From Candidatus Kuenenia stuttgartensis (GTDB lineage Bacteria; Planctomycetota; Planctomycetia; Isosphaerales; Isosphaeraceae), in the NCBI GenBank assembly GCA_945872325.1, contig CAMBZY010000003.1:1-30779 (forward strand): 30,779 nucleotides of DNA. Reading direction: 5' to 3'. The translations under genes were made by a program, and so were the position numbers. The notes beneath the pieces are model-generated. The model did not search any database, was not told the DNA's origin, and was given only the letters and a program-made list of their open reading frames with translations. Shown here in pieces: positions 15,599 through 24,413 of this stretch. The stretch's first letter is position 1; each line of letters starts with the position of its first letter.

Positions 15599-16567
15599 AT
15601 GTCTCAGCCTAAATCGAATGTGCCCACTGTGCTCCTGATTGGCGATGCGCAAGATCCTCTATTTCGAGAGTTTCAATCGCAGTCTCAAGTCCCTGGCCAT
15701 CAAATCAGCAGCCTTGACTGGCCAGAAAATACCGCTCCACCTGCGAACCTGCTGGAACTCGCCGGTTCCAGACGTATGGCCAAAGGCGTGTTTATCATAC
15801 ATCGCCGAAACATTGGCCCTACCGAGCTTTCCGTGATCTCTGAACTGCGATCAGCCTTGGAAGAATCTGGTAGAAACAGGCCAAAGCTGGAACTGATTCT
15901 GGGCGATCTTGTCAGATACGCTGAAGTACAGATCCTATCAGCACTTGCAGATCGAATTACGCCTGAATCCGTCGCCAGTGACCTGCTGCCTGGCCGGCTT
16001 GCCCGATTTTCCGGAAAGGCTGGTAAAGCAACGGTTAATCAACAATTTTCAAAAGTCGGAATTCTCTCCAGTAATCTTGCCATTGCGGAGATGCTTGCCG
16101 AATGGGTTCAGTGGTGCGGCTACACCCCTTTGATAGCCAATGGTTGGTCCGACAGGCTCTTACAGCCTAATTCCCTGATCATCTGGGATGTTCCGACCCT
16201 CTCGGATCGCTGGCTGAGTCAGCTTCGGATTCAGGCCCGGCGGCGGCCAGTGCTCACTCTACTGGCCATGAGCAATCGCGACACCACAGAGCAGGCCAAA
16301 CTTGCCGGCGCAGTGGCGTGCCTGGACCTCCCTTTTGAAGCTGATGACCTGTCTGATTTACTGGCGATTCACATGCCTGAGATGATAGCTGGCGATGTTG
16401 CCCAAGACCTTGATACATCAAGAGTGTCATCGGTTCGTCTACGGTCTGGAAAAACCATTCTAAGGGCCGAAACTGGCCATGATCTGAATCAGGATCGTGC
16501 CCCTTGGTCCGCTCGCTCTGACCACCAAAAATCGATCTCTGAGAAACAGTCGCAAGTCAAGAACTGA
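15599..16567 (+). CDS. Degenerate receiver-like protein of unknown function
   Basis: No named family is recognised. The 322-residue product appears to hold two alpha/beta units. The second (about residues 150-260) has the order of a response-regulator receiver domain: 'KVGILSSNLAIAEMLAEW', then 'SLIIWDVPTLSD' where the phospho-accepting Asp would be, and 'CLDLPFEADDLSDL' in the place of the usual K-P motif. The acidic pair normally following strand 1 is replaced by Ser-Ser and the conserved Lys by Asp-Leu, so it is probably a pseudo-receiver. The N-terminal unit ('TVLLIGDAQDPLFREF') is more divergent. There is no output domain; the tail after residue 270 is polar. GGAGGA lies about 12 nt before the ATG. 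The gene lies between lspA and mfd, possibly in one transcript. Confidence 0.7.
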   Translation: MSQPKSNVPTVLLIGDAQDPLFREFQSQSQVPGHQISSLDWPENTAPPANLLELAGSRRMAKGVFIIHRRNIGPTELSVISELRSALEESGRNRPKLELILGDLVRYAEVQILSALADRITPESVASDLLPGRLARFSGKAGKATVNQQFSKVGILSSNLAIAEMLAEWVQWCGYTPLIANGWSDRLLQPNSLIIWDVPTLSDRWLSQLRIQARRRPVLTLLAMSNRDTTEQAKLAGAVACLDLPFEADDLSDLLAIHMPEMIAGDVAQDLDTSRVSSVRLRSGKTILRAETGHDLNQDRAPWSARSDHQKSISEKQSQVKN

Positions 16568-16636
16568 TAAGCTCTTACTTGTCTAAAAGCCACGAATCAA
16601 ACCGTCAGGCAAACTAGAAAACACAACATCACGACA

Positions 16637-19600
16637 TTGCCTCCTCCGAAAAAAAACTCTCAGAAACGACCCGCCCACTCCGGTCCTGTCCAAGGACTGG
16701 CGGATATGGTCGGCTTGCTCCGTGATGCTCAGGGTTGGCCTGAAATTGTGGTTGCACTTCAGTCCAGGAAAAGTGTAACCATAGATGGAGCATGGGGTTC
16801 AGCCATGGCTCTTGTAGTCGAAGGCTTGGCCTCGCAGGCTCCGGGCAGACTGCTGGTAATTTTGCCTCATGAAGGCGATCTGGACGACTTTTCGAGCGAT
16901 TGGTCAGGCTTCGCCGGCAACGCCCCGATCAGTCAGATTGCAGCCTGGGTCAAGCCGCCTCGCCCTGGTGAAACACCCGATGAGACAGCCGTTCGCCGAT
17001 TAAGCCAGTGTCGTACTGCATTTGCGCCGGGTGGACCAAGTCGTGTTGTCTGCTCGATTCAAAGCGTTTTGCAACCCATTGTTTCGCCGGAATGGTCGGC
17101 CAAGTCACTTCGCACCATCCGTTCAGGATCGCTGGAGCCACCAGATAAACTTGCCAAGTGGTTATCAGAACAAGGGTTGGAGCGGGTGGATGTGGTGGAA
17201 GTGCCCGGCGAATTTGCTCTTCGCGGCGGGATTATGGACATCTATCCATTTGATGCTCCTGACCCGGTGCGTCTGGAGTTCTTTGGCGATGATCTGGAGT
17301 CGATCCGCACCTTTGACGTCGCCAGCCAGCGTACCAGTGGTTCTGTTAAGTCTTTGCGCATCGGAGCTTTGGCTGATCTTGGCCTGAATGAACACCCGGC
17401 TCGGGCACACTTGACAGACGTTCTCGACCCGAACGACTGGATCGTTTTGATTGATCCACCTGACCTGAATCAGCAAGCCGAGATTTATCTTGCCCGAGAG
17501 CGAGAAACTGGCGGACTTTACGGGCTTCAGGATTCATGGAAACGGCTGATCCAGTACCCATCTGCCGCCGTCGCCAGTCTTGCAGCTGACGGTTACGAGC
17601 TGGCGTGTCACTTACGGGTGGAATCTCTCGAACGATTTACGGGCGATCTCGTTCGTGTGAAGGCGGAACTTCAAAGCGTGGCTGAGGGGGATCACGTTTT
17701 GATCGCCTGCCACAATGAAGGCGAACGCGAGCGTCTGACAGAGATTTTTGCCGACACGAAACTGGCCAGCGAGAAGCGTTTGACGCTGGCGGTCGGTCAG
17801 CTCAAAAGTGGCTTCCGGCTGATCGATCAAAACCTGATCGTTTTGGGTGATCACGAGCTATTCCACCGCCCTGATACGCGCCGGGCGACTGTTCGGCGAA
17901 GGTACGAATCGCGTGCGATTGACAGTTTTCTGGATCTCAATCCAGGCGATTTGATTGTCCATATCAATCACGGAATTGCCCGCTATCTCGGCCTCCAGAT
18001 GATCGAAAGGTCGAAGGATCACGCTGAGGAAACGCTGGTCCTGGAGTTCGCTGCCGAAACCCGCATGTATGTGCCTGTTTCGCAAATCGAACTGGTCCAG
18101 AAATACATTGGAGGTGGGAAGTCTGACCCGCCCCTGTCGAAGCTCGGTAGCAGCACTTGGGAGAAGCGTAAAAAGCGGGTTGCGGATGCTCTGATCGACC
18201 TCGCCGGCGAGCTCCTGGAAATTCAGGCGGCTCGTGCCTCAGTTCCCGGCTTTGCCTATCCTGCCGAAGATTCGGTGTGGTATCGCCAGTTTGAAGCCGC
18301 TTTTCCGTTCGACGAAACACCCGACCAACTGGCCGCGATCGAAGCGATCCGCCACGACCTGGCCCAGCCTAAACCCATGGACAGACTGGTGTGCGGCGAT
18401 GTCGGCTATGGCAAAACCGAGCTCGCCATCAGGGCGGCTTTTCGAGCCGTCGAGGCTGGTAAGCAAGTCGCCATTCTCGTTCCAACCACGGTTTTGGCTG
18501 AGCAGCACTACCACAGCTTCTCGGCACGCATGGCGGAATATCCGTTCACAGTTGAGGTTCTGAACCGGTTCCGGCCCAAGTCGGAAATGCGTGAGGTGAT
18601 CAAGCGGGCGGCCTATGGTGGTGTGGATATCCTGATCGGCACGCACCGGATTTTGCAGAAGGATGTCCAGTTCAAGGACCTCGGTCTTGTCGTGATCGAC
18701 GAGGAACAGAGGTTTGGTGTGGAGGATAAAGAGTGGCTCAAGTCTCTGAAAACCACGGTGGATGTGCTCACCCTGTCTGCCACTCCGATTCCACGAACGC
18801 TTCATATGAGCCTTTTGGGGATTCGCGACATCTCGAATCTGGAGACTCCACCGGCTGGCCGAAAGGCGATCGAAACGCGGATCAGTCGATTTGATGCGGA
18901 TCTCGTTCGGCGGGCGATAAACCGCGAATTGAATCGCGATGGCCAGATCTTTTTTGTCCATAATCGGGTGCACGACATCCATGCTGTTGCGGATCGGATC
19001 AAGAATATTGTTCCTGAAGCGCGAATTATCATCGCCCACGGTCAGATGCCTGGCGAAGAGCTGGAGCGTGCGATGCTGAAATTTGTCAGGCACGAAGCCG
19101 ATATCCTGCTGGCCACCACCATTATCGAAAGTGGCCTGGACATTCCAAACGCCAACACAATTTTCATCAACGAAGCCGACAAATACGGGCTGGCCGATCT
19201 GCACCAGTTGCGCGGCCGTGTCGGACGTTTCAAGCACAGGGCTTATGCTTATCTGATGCTTGAGAATGAAAAACCCGTCACGCCGAATGCTGTGAAGCGA
19301 CTCAAAGCGATCGAAGAATTCACCGACCTTGGCGCAGGGTTCAAAATCGCTCTCAGAGACCTTGAAATTCGCGGGGCCGGGAACATTCTGGGCTCCGAGC
19401 AATCAGGTCATATTGAGGCTGTTGGATACGAGCTTTTCTGCACTTTACTGGAAAAAGCCGTTCGTAAAAAGACGGGTAAAAAAGAGGCTCCGCCTGTGGA
19501 GTGCCTGGTGGAACTGCCCTGGAAGGCGTGGCTCCCGAAGGATTATGTCGATGGGCACCGCGTGAAGGTGGAGCTATATCGTCGTCTGGGGCGTTTGCGC

Positions 19601-19921
19601 ACTCTGGACAGAATTAAAGATTTTGCCCAGGAGCTGGTCGACCGGTTCGGAGCGTTGCCACCTCAGGCTGAAAATCTGATGCGTGAGAATGAGCTTCGCG
19701 TGCTGGCAGCCCGCTGGGGTGTGGATCGAATCCATACGGACGAGGGTTTTGCCGTACTTCGATGTCGTTCTGCAACAAAACTGGCGCGTCTGGCAAGCCT
19801 GAGACCTGGCGAAGTCCGTCTGGTGGACGACCTTACAGGCTACATCCCGCTCGAGGAACGCCGCCCACCGGCGCAAGTGATTGCCGATCGCGTTTCGGAA
19901 ATCCTGCGCACAGGTGGTTGA
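16637..19921 (+). CDS. mfd: Transcription-repair coupling factor Mfd
   Basis: Mfd releases RNA polymerase stalled at DNA lesions and recruits UvrA for nucleotide excision repair. The ~1094-residue product has the full domain order: a UvrB-like N-terminal module ('GEFALRGGIMDIYPFDA' near 195), the RNA polymerase-interacting CarD-like domain ('LNPGDLIVHINHGIARY' near 434), and the RecG-like translocase with Walker A 'GDVGYGKTE' near 588, the DEEQ box 'VVIDEEQRFGV' near 688 and 'LSATPIPRTLHMSLLG'. The TRCF C-terminal domain closes the protein ('VECLVELPWKAWLPKDYV'). The longest frame uses TTG 16637, which lacks a Shine-Dalgarno site; ATG 16706 has AAGGA 9 nt upstream and is a good alternative. 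Very secure assignment. Confidence 0.97.
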   Translation: MPPPKKNSQKRPAHSGPVQGLADMVGLLRDAQGWPEIVVALQSRKSVTIDGAWGSAMALVVEGLASQAPGRLLVILPHEGDLDDFSSDWSGFAGNAPISQIAAWVKPPRPGETPDETAVRRLSQCRTAFAPGGPSRVVCSIQSVLQPIVSPEWSAKSLRTIRSGSLEPPDKLAKWLSEQGLERVDVVEVPGEFALRGGIMDIYPFDAPDPVRLEFFGDDLESIRTFDVASQRTSGSVKSLRIGALADLGLNEHPARAHLTDVLDPNDWIVLIDPPDLNQQAEIYLARERETGGLYGLQDSWKRLIQYPSAAVASLAADGYELACHLRVESLERFTGDLVRVKAELQSVAEGDHVLIACHNEGERERLTEIFADTKLASEKRLTLAVGQLKSGFRLIDQNLIVLGDHELFHRPDTRRATVRRRYESRAIDSFLDLNPGDLIVHINHGIARYLGLQMIERSKDHAEETLVLEFAAETRMYVPVSQIELVQKYIGGGKSDPPLSKLGSSTWEKRKKRVADALIDLAGELLEIQAARASVPGFAYPAEDSVWYRQFEAAFPFDETPDQLAAIEAIRHDLAQPKPMDRLVCGDVGYGKTELAIRAAFRAVEAGKQVAILVPTTVLAEQHYHSFSARMAEYPFTVEVLNRFRPKSEMREVIKRAAYGGVDILIGTHRILQKDVQFKDLGLVVIDEEQRFGVEDKEWLKSLKTTVDVLTLSATPIPRTLHMSLLGIRDISNLETPPAGRKAIETRISRFDADLVRRAINRELNRDGQIFFVHNRVHDIHAVADRIKNIVPEARIIIAHGQMPGEELERAMLKFVRHEADILLATTIIESGLDIPNANTIFINEADKYGLADLHQLRGRVGRFKHRAYAYLMLENEKPVTPNAVKRLKAIEEFTDLGAGFKIALRDLEIRGAGNILGSEQSGHIEAVGYELFCTLLEKAVRKKTGKKEAPPVECLVELPWKAWLPKDYVDGHRVKVELYRRLGRLRTLDRIKDFAQELVDRFGALPPQAENLMRENELRVLAARWGVDRIHTDEGFAVLRCRSATKLARLASLRPGEVRLVDDLTGYIPLEERRPPAQVIADRVSEILRTGG

Positions 19922-19958
19922 AAAACTGTCAACACAGAACAATTCGCTGATATTATTC

Positions 19959-20018
19959 GTACCAGTCGTTAAGATAGCACTTTGTCAAATGACTACTTTT
20001 CTACTGATTGACTGGTAC
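19959..20018 (+). repeat. Inverted repeat immediately before the methyltransferase-like start
   Basis: GTACCAGTC at 19959-19967 and GACTGGTAC at 20010-20018 are exact reverse complements, separated by 42 nt. The second arm ends two bases before the ATG at 20021, so folding would cover the ribosome entry region. Regulatory role is inference. Confidence 0.5.
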
Positions 20019-20020
20019 CC

Positions 20021-20776
20021 ATGACGCCTGTACAAATCCAAGCACTCGCACATTCTCCCTCCATTCAAGCTTTGAAGTGGGCCCCCAAGCCAGCTTCAGC
20101 CTGGGTGGAACTCTCCCCGATTCTGATGGGCTTGATCGGCGAGTGCCGCCCTCTGGTGACTGTGGAACTCGGTACTGGCGATGGTGTTGCAGTCTGTTCT
20201 GCCAATCAGGTGATCAAACCTCACAATGCCGGAATTCTCGATACCAGTAAGCACCAGCGTTCATTTTCAGTTGATCCTGATGAGGATTCACGTAAGGCCG
20301 GTTCACCGGAAGCGAAATTCAGGGTCGAGATGGGCAAGTATTTCACCGGCGAGTACGGCAAGTTCGGATCAATCATCACGTTTGATTGCGAACGGGCCAG
20401 ATACTACATCCCAGACGAATGTGCCAATTTCTTCCTTCTCAGCCTGATCCGGCCCTACGACGAACTGCGGAAAATCTTCGATCGCTGGCTCGGCAAGATC
20501 AATCCAAAGGCGATCTGCTTTATTATCGGAACCCAGGGTCGAGATGCAGCAACTCAGGGACATGCCCAGCTATTCCGTGAACTTGCGGAAAAGTATCCTT
20601 CGTTTGAACTGACAAATGGTGCCGGTTTGGGAATCATCGATCTCGGTGGTGATGCTGCAACTTCTCCACTCGCGGAACTGCTGAACGCTCCTGAAGAAGT
20701 CAAACAGGCTGTTCGCGAACACTTTGCCCAGGTCGGCCAACGCATGCTTCAAGCGACCGGCCACTTGCCTGCATAA
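20021..20776 (+). CDS. Class I SAM methyltransferase-like protein
   Basis: The 251-residue product carries an SAM-binding-type motif I, 'TVELGTGDGVAVCSANQ' (near residues 44-60), like the 'VELGThyGvS' loop of methyltransferases that sit beside or are fused to glycosyltransferases. Following blocks include 'FSVDPDEDSRKAG' (motif II-like Asp after the second strand) and 'CFIIGTQGRDAA' with 'GLGIIDLGGDAA' near the C-terminus. The polypeptide is cytoplasmic, with no membrane segment. A real methyl acceptor is unknown; sugar or cell-envelope components are possible by analogy only. ATG 20021 has no good Shine-Dalgarno sequence, and a 9-bp inverted repeat ends 2 nt before it. It follows mfd by 99 nt. 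Family confidence is moderate. Confidence 0.7.
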   Translation: MTPVQIQALAHSPSIQALKWAPKPASAWVELSPILMGLIGECRPLVTVELGTGDGVAVCSANQVIKPHNAGILDTSKHQRSFSVDPDEDSRKAGSPEAKFRVEMGKYFTGEYGKFGSIITFDCERARYYIPDECANFFLLSLIRPYDELRKIFDRWLGKINPKAICFIIGTQGRDAATQGHAQLFRELAEKYPSFELTNGAGLGIIDLGGDAATSPLAELLNAPEEVKQAVREHFAQVGQRMLQATGHLPA

Positions 20777-21023
20777 GCTAACACTTGGGTTACAGGAAGT
20801 TTCCAGCCGCTTATGGAATGAATCGCTCAGATCCATTCAAGCCATACAGCCGGAATTGTCGATACAACCGGAGACAGTTCTCTTTGTGGAAGGTCTGCAT
20901 GTGGCAGATTTTTTGAGAGAGTTGTCTTCCGGAGTGTCATCGCCAATGAATCGGCAGGGGTATCGTCTAAATCATCGACGATTCCAAACCTCGAAGTTTT
21001 TGAGGTTGCCCCACTGCATACCT

Positions 21024-23165
21024 ATGCAACGGATGCATTCCGTTCTAGCAGTCATTGGTTTGATCTGGCTGCTGATGGGGTCGGTTCCGAGAGCGACCTC
21101 TGCGGACAGCCCAAAATCGAACACGATTTATCATCCATCCCATGGCTTCAAAATCCCGTTCGATATCGAGCCGGCTGACAAAGCCATTTTAAAGTCGATT
21201 GAACTTTACGTTTCCGATGACAAGGGCGGCAGCTGGCGATTGAGCAGCTCCACGAACCCATCCTCAAAAGCCTTCACCTTTCGTGCCGCTCGTGATGGCG
21301 AATACTGGTTTGCTGTTCGAACACTCGATGTGGACGGACGTTACAACCCGTCTGACGATAAGCCGATTCTGCCTGACTGGCGTGTGGTCGTGGACACCAA
21401 GAAGCCTGGCCTTGGCCTGGAATCGGTCTCTCGACGAGGCTCCACCGCAACCATTCACTGGGATGCCCGAGACGAGTATCTTGACCTCGGTTCACTGGTT
21501 CTGGAATTCTCGATTCCCGGGAGTGGCGAATGGAAGCCAATTCCGATGGGTCGCCCAACTCCTTCAGGTGAAGCCAGTTGGGATACGGGTACCGCCGAGT
21601 CGATACGTGTCAGGGCGACTGTGGCTGATAAGGCTGGGAATGTTCAGCATGCGGAAACCGAGATGAGCGATGGCACGGCACAGCTCCCAATTACGGCTGG
21701 AACTCGCCCTGATTCCATGAATGGCCAAGCTCCAGCACCGATCGCTCAAATGGCATCGAATGGTTATAGTCGAGGGATTCTTGGGCCTCATCAAGGAATT
21801 GAGCCAAAAGCGAAATCGGAATCTGGCAACTGGATCGACACGCCTTCAGGGTTTGGTAACGGTCCTGGCGGAAGGGCCCCGCGAGGTGAAGATCCTGTCC
21901 GTTCACCTCAAACCGGCTCAAGGTCGTCTGTTGCTAAAGAGGGTACGAATCAGCCGATCGCGGCATCTGGAGTCAGTGCGGACCGTCGTCAGACTCCTCT
22001 GATTTCCAGCCCGAAATTTCCTCTCAATTACAAGGTTGACGACGCTGGCCCGAACGGCCCTGCTCTGGTCGAGCTATGGGTGACTCGCGATGCAGGCAAA
22101 AATTGGAGCCGATGGGCAGAAGATTCTGACCGGACCAGCCCGATGGATGTGGATCTGGGTGGAGAGGGTGTTTTTGGAGTCTCCATCATCGCTCGTTCGA
22201 TCGCTGGCCAGGGCGATGAGATTCCACGATCCGGAACGACTCCCCAGATGTGGGTCGAGGTCGATTCGACACCACCGGCGATGATTCTGAATGTGATCAA
22301 AGTGGGTGTTGGGAGTCAGTCAGGAAAAGTTCTGATTTCGTGGCAGGCTGAGGACCGTAATTTCGGGCCTCGTCCGATCAGCCTTTATTATCGCCCTGAA
22401 ACCGGTACCCAGTGGATGCCAATTGTCGAGGCCGTTGAAAATACGGGTCAATATGTTTGGACACCTGGGCCACAAGTCCCACCTGTGTTTCATGTTAGGG
22501 TTGAAGCTCGTGATGAGGCTGGCAATCGTGCCGGTGTGGATACCACCGAATATGAGCCTGTATTACTCGATCGATCACGCCCCAAGGCTCGCATTCTTGG
22601 GCTGAATTCAGCACCGGCTGAACCACCGGCAACGCGTGAGAAGGTGCAGTATGAGGATCGCCCGAAAGCCTCAATTGTGCCACCCGCAGCCGCAATCGAG
22701 GCCCCTCCTGAGGCAGCCCCTGCAGTAGTTCAGCAGGCTCCAGCAACTCCGGAACCAGCTCCCGCACCGGTTCCAACCCCTGTAGTCGCCAATCCTCCCA
22801 AGGCTCCTGAACCGCCTGAGACCAAGAAGCCTGCGATTGAGAAACAGGCTGCACCGCGGGTGGAACCGGTGAAGCCGACGGTTCCTAATCCACCAGTAAC
22901 TCAGGATCAGCCAAAGGCACCTGAGAGTCTGAAGCCTCCGATTCAGGAAAAACTGGAATCTGACATGAGCCTTCCTCCAGTGATTTCGCCAGCACCAGAG
23001 GTCGGGTCGCCTAAGGACAAGCCACCGGAAACACCGAAGGCAACTGGTCTGACGCTTGATCTGTTCCCCGAGAAACGACCACTTGATGCCGCTCCACCGA
23101 TTGATGAAATTCCGATCCCGGAACGGCCTGTGGAAGCACCTCCGAAGTTGCAGGATTCGCCGTGA
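21024..23165 (+). CDS. Large secreted protein with duplicated Ig-like units and a Pro-rich tail
   Basis: No named gene is recognised. From ATG 21024 the product is 713 residues with a signal peptide ('MHSVLAVIGLIWLLMGSVP', cleavage near 'ATSA'). Two related blocks follow, at about 30-215 and 330-515. Each has a strand pattern 'ELYVSDDKGGSWRL' / 'ELWVTRDAGKNWSRW', a 'VDTKKPG' / 'VDSTPPA' junction, 'IHWDARDEYLD' / 'ISWQAEDRNFG', and a closing 'ATVADKAGNVQ' / 'EARDEAGNRAG', as in fibronectin- or Ig-like extracellular modules. A polar linker joins them. Residues about 520-713 are a Pro/Ala/Glu-rich low-complexity tail without a membrane anchor. Open frame upstream to 20724 overlaps the previous gene and is not used; ATG 20946 is a possible earlier start. 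Probable envelope or surface protein. Confidence 0.8.
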   Translation: MQRMHSVLAVIGLIWLLMGSVPRATSADSPKSNTIYHPSHGFKIPFDIEPADKAILKSIELYVSDDKGGSWRLSSSTNPSSKAFTFRAARDGEYWFAVRTLDVDGRYNPSDDKPILPDWRVVVDTKKPGLGLESVSRRGSTATIHWDARDEYLDLGSLVLEFSIPGSGEWKPIPMGRPTPSGEASWDTGTAESIRVRATVADKAGNVQHAETEMSDGTAQLPITAGTRPDSMNGQAPAPIAQMASNGYSRGILGPHQGIEPKAKSESGNWIDTPSGFGNGPGGRAPRGEDPVRSPQTGSRSSVAKEGTNQPIAASGVSADRRQTPLISSPKFPLNYKVDDAGPNGPALVELWVTRDAGKNWSRWAEDSDRTSPMDVDLGGEGVFGVSIIARSIAGQGDEIPRSGTTPQMWVEVDSTPPAMILNVIKVGVGSQSGKVLISWQAEDRNFGPRPISLYYRPETGTQWMPIVEAVENTGQYVWTPGPQVPPVFHVRVEARDEAGNRAGVDTTEYEPVLLDRSRPKARILGLNSAPAEPPATREKVQYEDRPKASIVPPAAAIEAPPEAAPAVVQQAPATPEPAPAPVPTPVVANPPKAPEPPETKKPAIEKQAAPRVEPVKPTVPNPPVTQDQPKAPESLKPPIQEKLESDMSLPPVISPAPEVGSPKDKPPETPKATGLTLDLFPEKRPLDAAPPIDEIPIPERPVEAPPKLQDSP

Positions 23166-23386
23166 GGTTGGTCGACTGGGAACAGTTTTAAAAATGGTTC
23201 ATGGCGGATTACTTTTTTTATTTTACACCATAACACCTGATTTTTAAGCACCAATGGCCCTTAAACCAGGTCACATTCAATGCCATCACACTGGAATCCG
23301 GTATGAGTCATAAATTTCATGTCGCACTTTAAAAGCATCTACGGTGTTGATGATAAGGGACAGTCGTACGAGAGCGAGGATTTGCC

Positions 23387-23995
23387 ATGATTACATGCAA
23401 GAGGGTTCTCGAAATTGCGACACGTTTGGAATCGGCTTACCAAAAACGTTTCCGGAAGTTTCAATCCAATGACTGCGCCGATCTTGACCGCTGGGCTGAC
23501 TGTGCCTGTGGCTTGATCTCTCTGCAGAGTCAGGACGACCAATATCCGCTTGACCCTGAGCTGTTCATCGCCGTGATCACAGAAGTCATCATGATACGTC
23601 TCTTGATGTCCGGAGAAATCGAGTTGGCCATCAACCACTACGCCAAAGTGGTTCGCATCATGATCGGCCGGCTTCGTGAGGAGATCTCCGAGGAATTGAA
23701 ATGGCTGCGTCAGGCGAGCAAGAATGGCCATGCTTCCGAAAGGCTGATCGTTTCTCCATCACTCCAAATCACTCCATTAAGCCGATTCATCCACGCCCAT
23801 CGGATGAGTCGCCCTGACCTTGCAGACCAGATTGCAACCCAGGTCATCCGTCAAATTGAAGTCTGTCCGTTGTATTGGCAGGCTTCTTGCAATTGGCTCA
23901 GCACGAGCAAATATTCTGCCCTTGCCATGATCACACCCATAAAAAAGTCGGTGATCTATTCTGACGAATGTCTGGTCACGATTCAAAATGAGTGA
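23387..23995 (+). CDS. Protein of unknown function (202 aa) upstream of the sigma/kinase block
   Basis: I do not recognise this protein. The 202-residue product is mixed alpha-helical, with no signal peptide. A helical segment near residues 60-110 ('PELFIAVITEVIMIRLLMSG', 'EIELAINHYAKVVRIMIGRL') is rich in Ile and Met. A short stretch near 135-155 ('LSRFIHAHRMSRPDLADQI') resembles a helix-turn-helix of the Xre type in spacing, a weak visual likeness. Five to seven Cys residues are spread over the chain. The ATG at 23387 has GCGAGGA about 6 nt upstream, a good ribosome site. It precedes the small exported protein and the ECF sigma factor on the same strand, but gaps of about 190 and 265 nt make shared transcription uncertain. 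Confidence 0.7.
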   Translation: MITCKRVLEIATRLESAYQKRFRKFQSNDCADLDRWADCACGLISLQSQDDQYPLDPELFIAVITEVIMIRLLMSGEIELAINHYAKVVRIMIGRLREEISEELKWLRQASKNGHASERLIVSPSLQITPLSRFIHAHRMSRPDLADQIATQVIRQIEVCPLYWQASCNWLSTSKYSALAMITPIKKSVIYSDECLVTIQNE

Positions 23996-24077
23996 TCGAC
24001 ATAAAAATCCTTTCAGGACCTGATTTTATAGCTCTTTCAATCGGAAATGATTCTAGCCGGGATTTTTATGACGGATT

Positions 24078-24097
24078 TGTGACATAGGTATGTCACA
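24078..24097. promoter_or_regulatory. Perfect 20-bp palindrome upstream of the small LExR protein
   Basis: TGTGACATA-GG-TATGTCACA is an exact inverted repeat with a 2-nt centre, ending 91 nt before the start at 24189. It has the ends of a CRP-type site but an inner spacing of 10 instead of 6, so it is not a standard CRP box. A dimeric regulator's operator is the likeliest reading; a hairpin is the alternative. Confidence 0.55.
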
Positions 24098-24188
24098 CTT
24101 TGCATGTCGACGATTTTCGCCAAATTTTGATCCAGTCACATCACGATCCACCGCCCACCCCCAACTCATTGAAAAGGAATGCACCCAG

Positions 24189-24413
24189 ATGAGAAATTCA
24201 CGTCGCCGATTCGTTCCCACGCTCGCAACTCTTGAAGGCCGCTCGCTCATGAGCACTTTCGAGCCTATCACACCTGTTTTACCAATCAATATTCCACCGA
24301 TCATCGGACTGCCCGGGCCATTGCCCATACCACCCAACCCACCACAAATGGATAAGCCTTTGAATCCTTACCTGCCCAGCCCGTTTCCAGCCCCCACATG
24401 GATCGCCATCTGA
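24189..24413 (+). CDS. Small exported-type protein with planctomycete LExR N-terminal motif
   Basis: The 74-residue product opens with 'MRNSRRRFVPTLATLEGRS' followed by LMS, matching the short N-terminal 'R.F.P.LE.LE.R.LLS' pattern seen at the start of many large exported planctomycete proteins. Here almost nothing follows: the remaining ~50 residues are a Pro/Ile/Leu-rich stretch ('PINIPPIIGLPGPLPIPP') with only three charged residues, ending 'PAPTWIAI'. There is no classical signal peptide and no cysteine. AAAGGA lies about 10 nt upstream of ATG 24189, which makes this a more likely start than the upstream ATG at 24090. It could be a short surface or matrix peptide, or the remnant of a larger protein. 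Its position directly upstream of an ECF sigma factor gene is notable. Confidence 0.65.
   Translation: MRNSRRRFVPTLATLEGRSLMSTFEPITPVLPINIPPIIGLPGPLPIPPNPPQMDKPLNPYLPSPFPAPTWIAI

Noticed and set aside
18239..19402. Long 387-codon open frame on the minus strand inside mfd
   Set aside because: It is antisense to a clear, motif-rich mfd coding region and its translation shows no domain features.
20724..21023. In-frame N-terminal extension of the large secreted protein
   Set aside because: It overlaps the end of the methyltransferase-like gene and places a hydrophilic segment before an obvious signal peptide.
24078..24097. Palindrome read as a CRP/FNR site
   Set aside because: The half-site spacing is 10 instead of 6, so it does not fit a CRP or FNR box.
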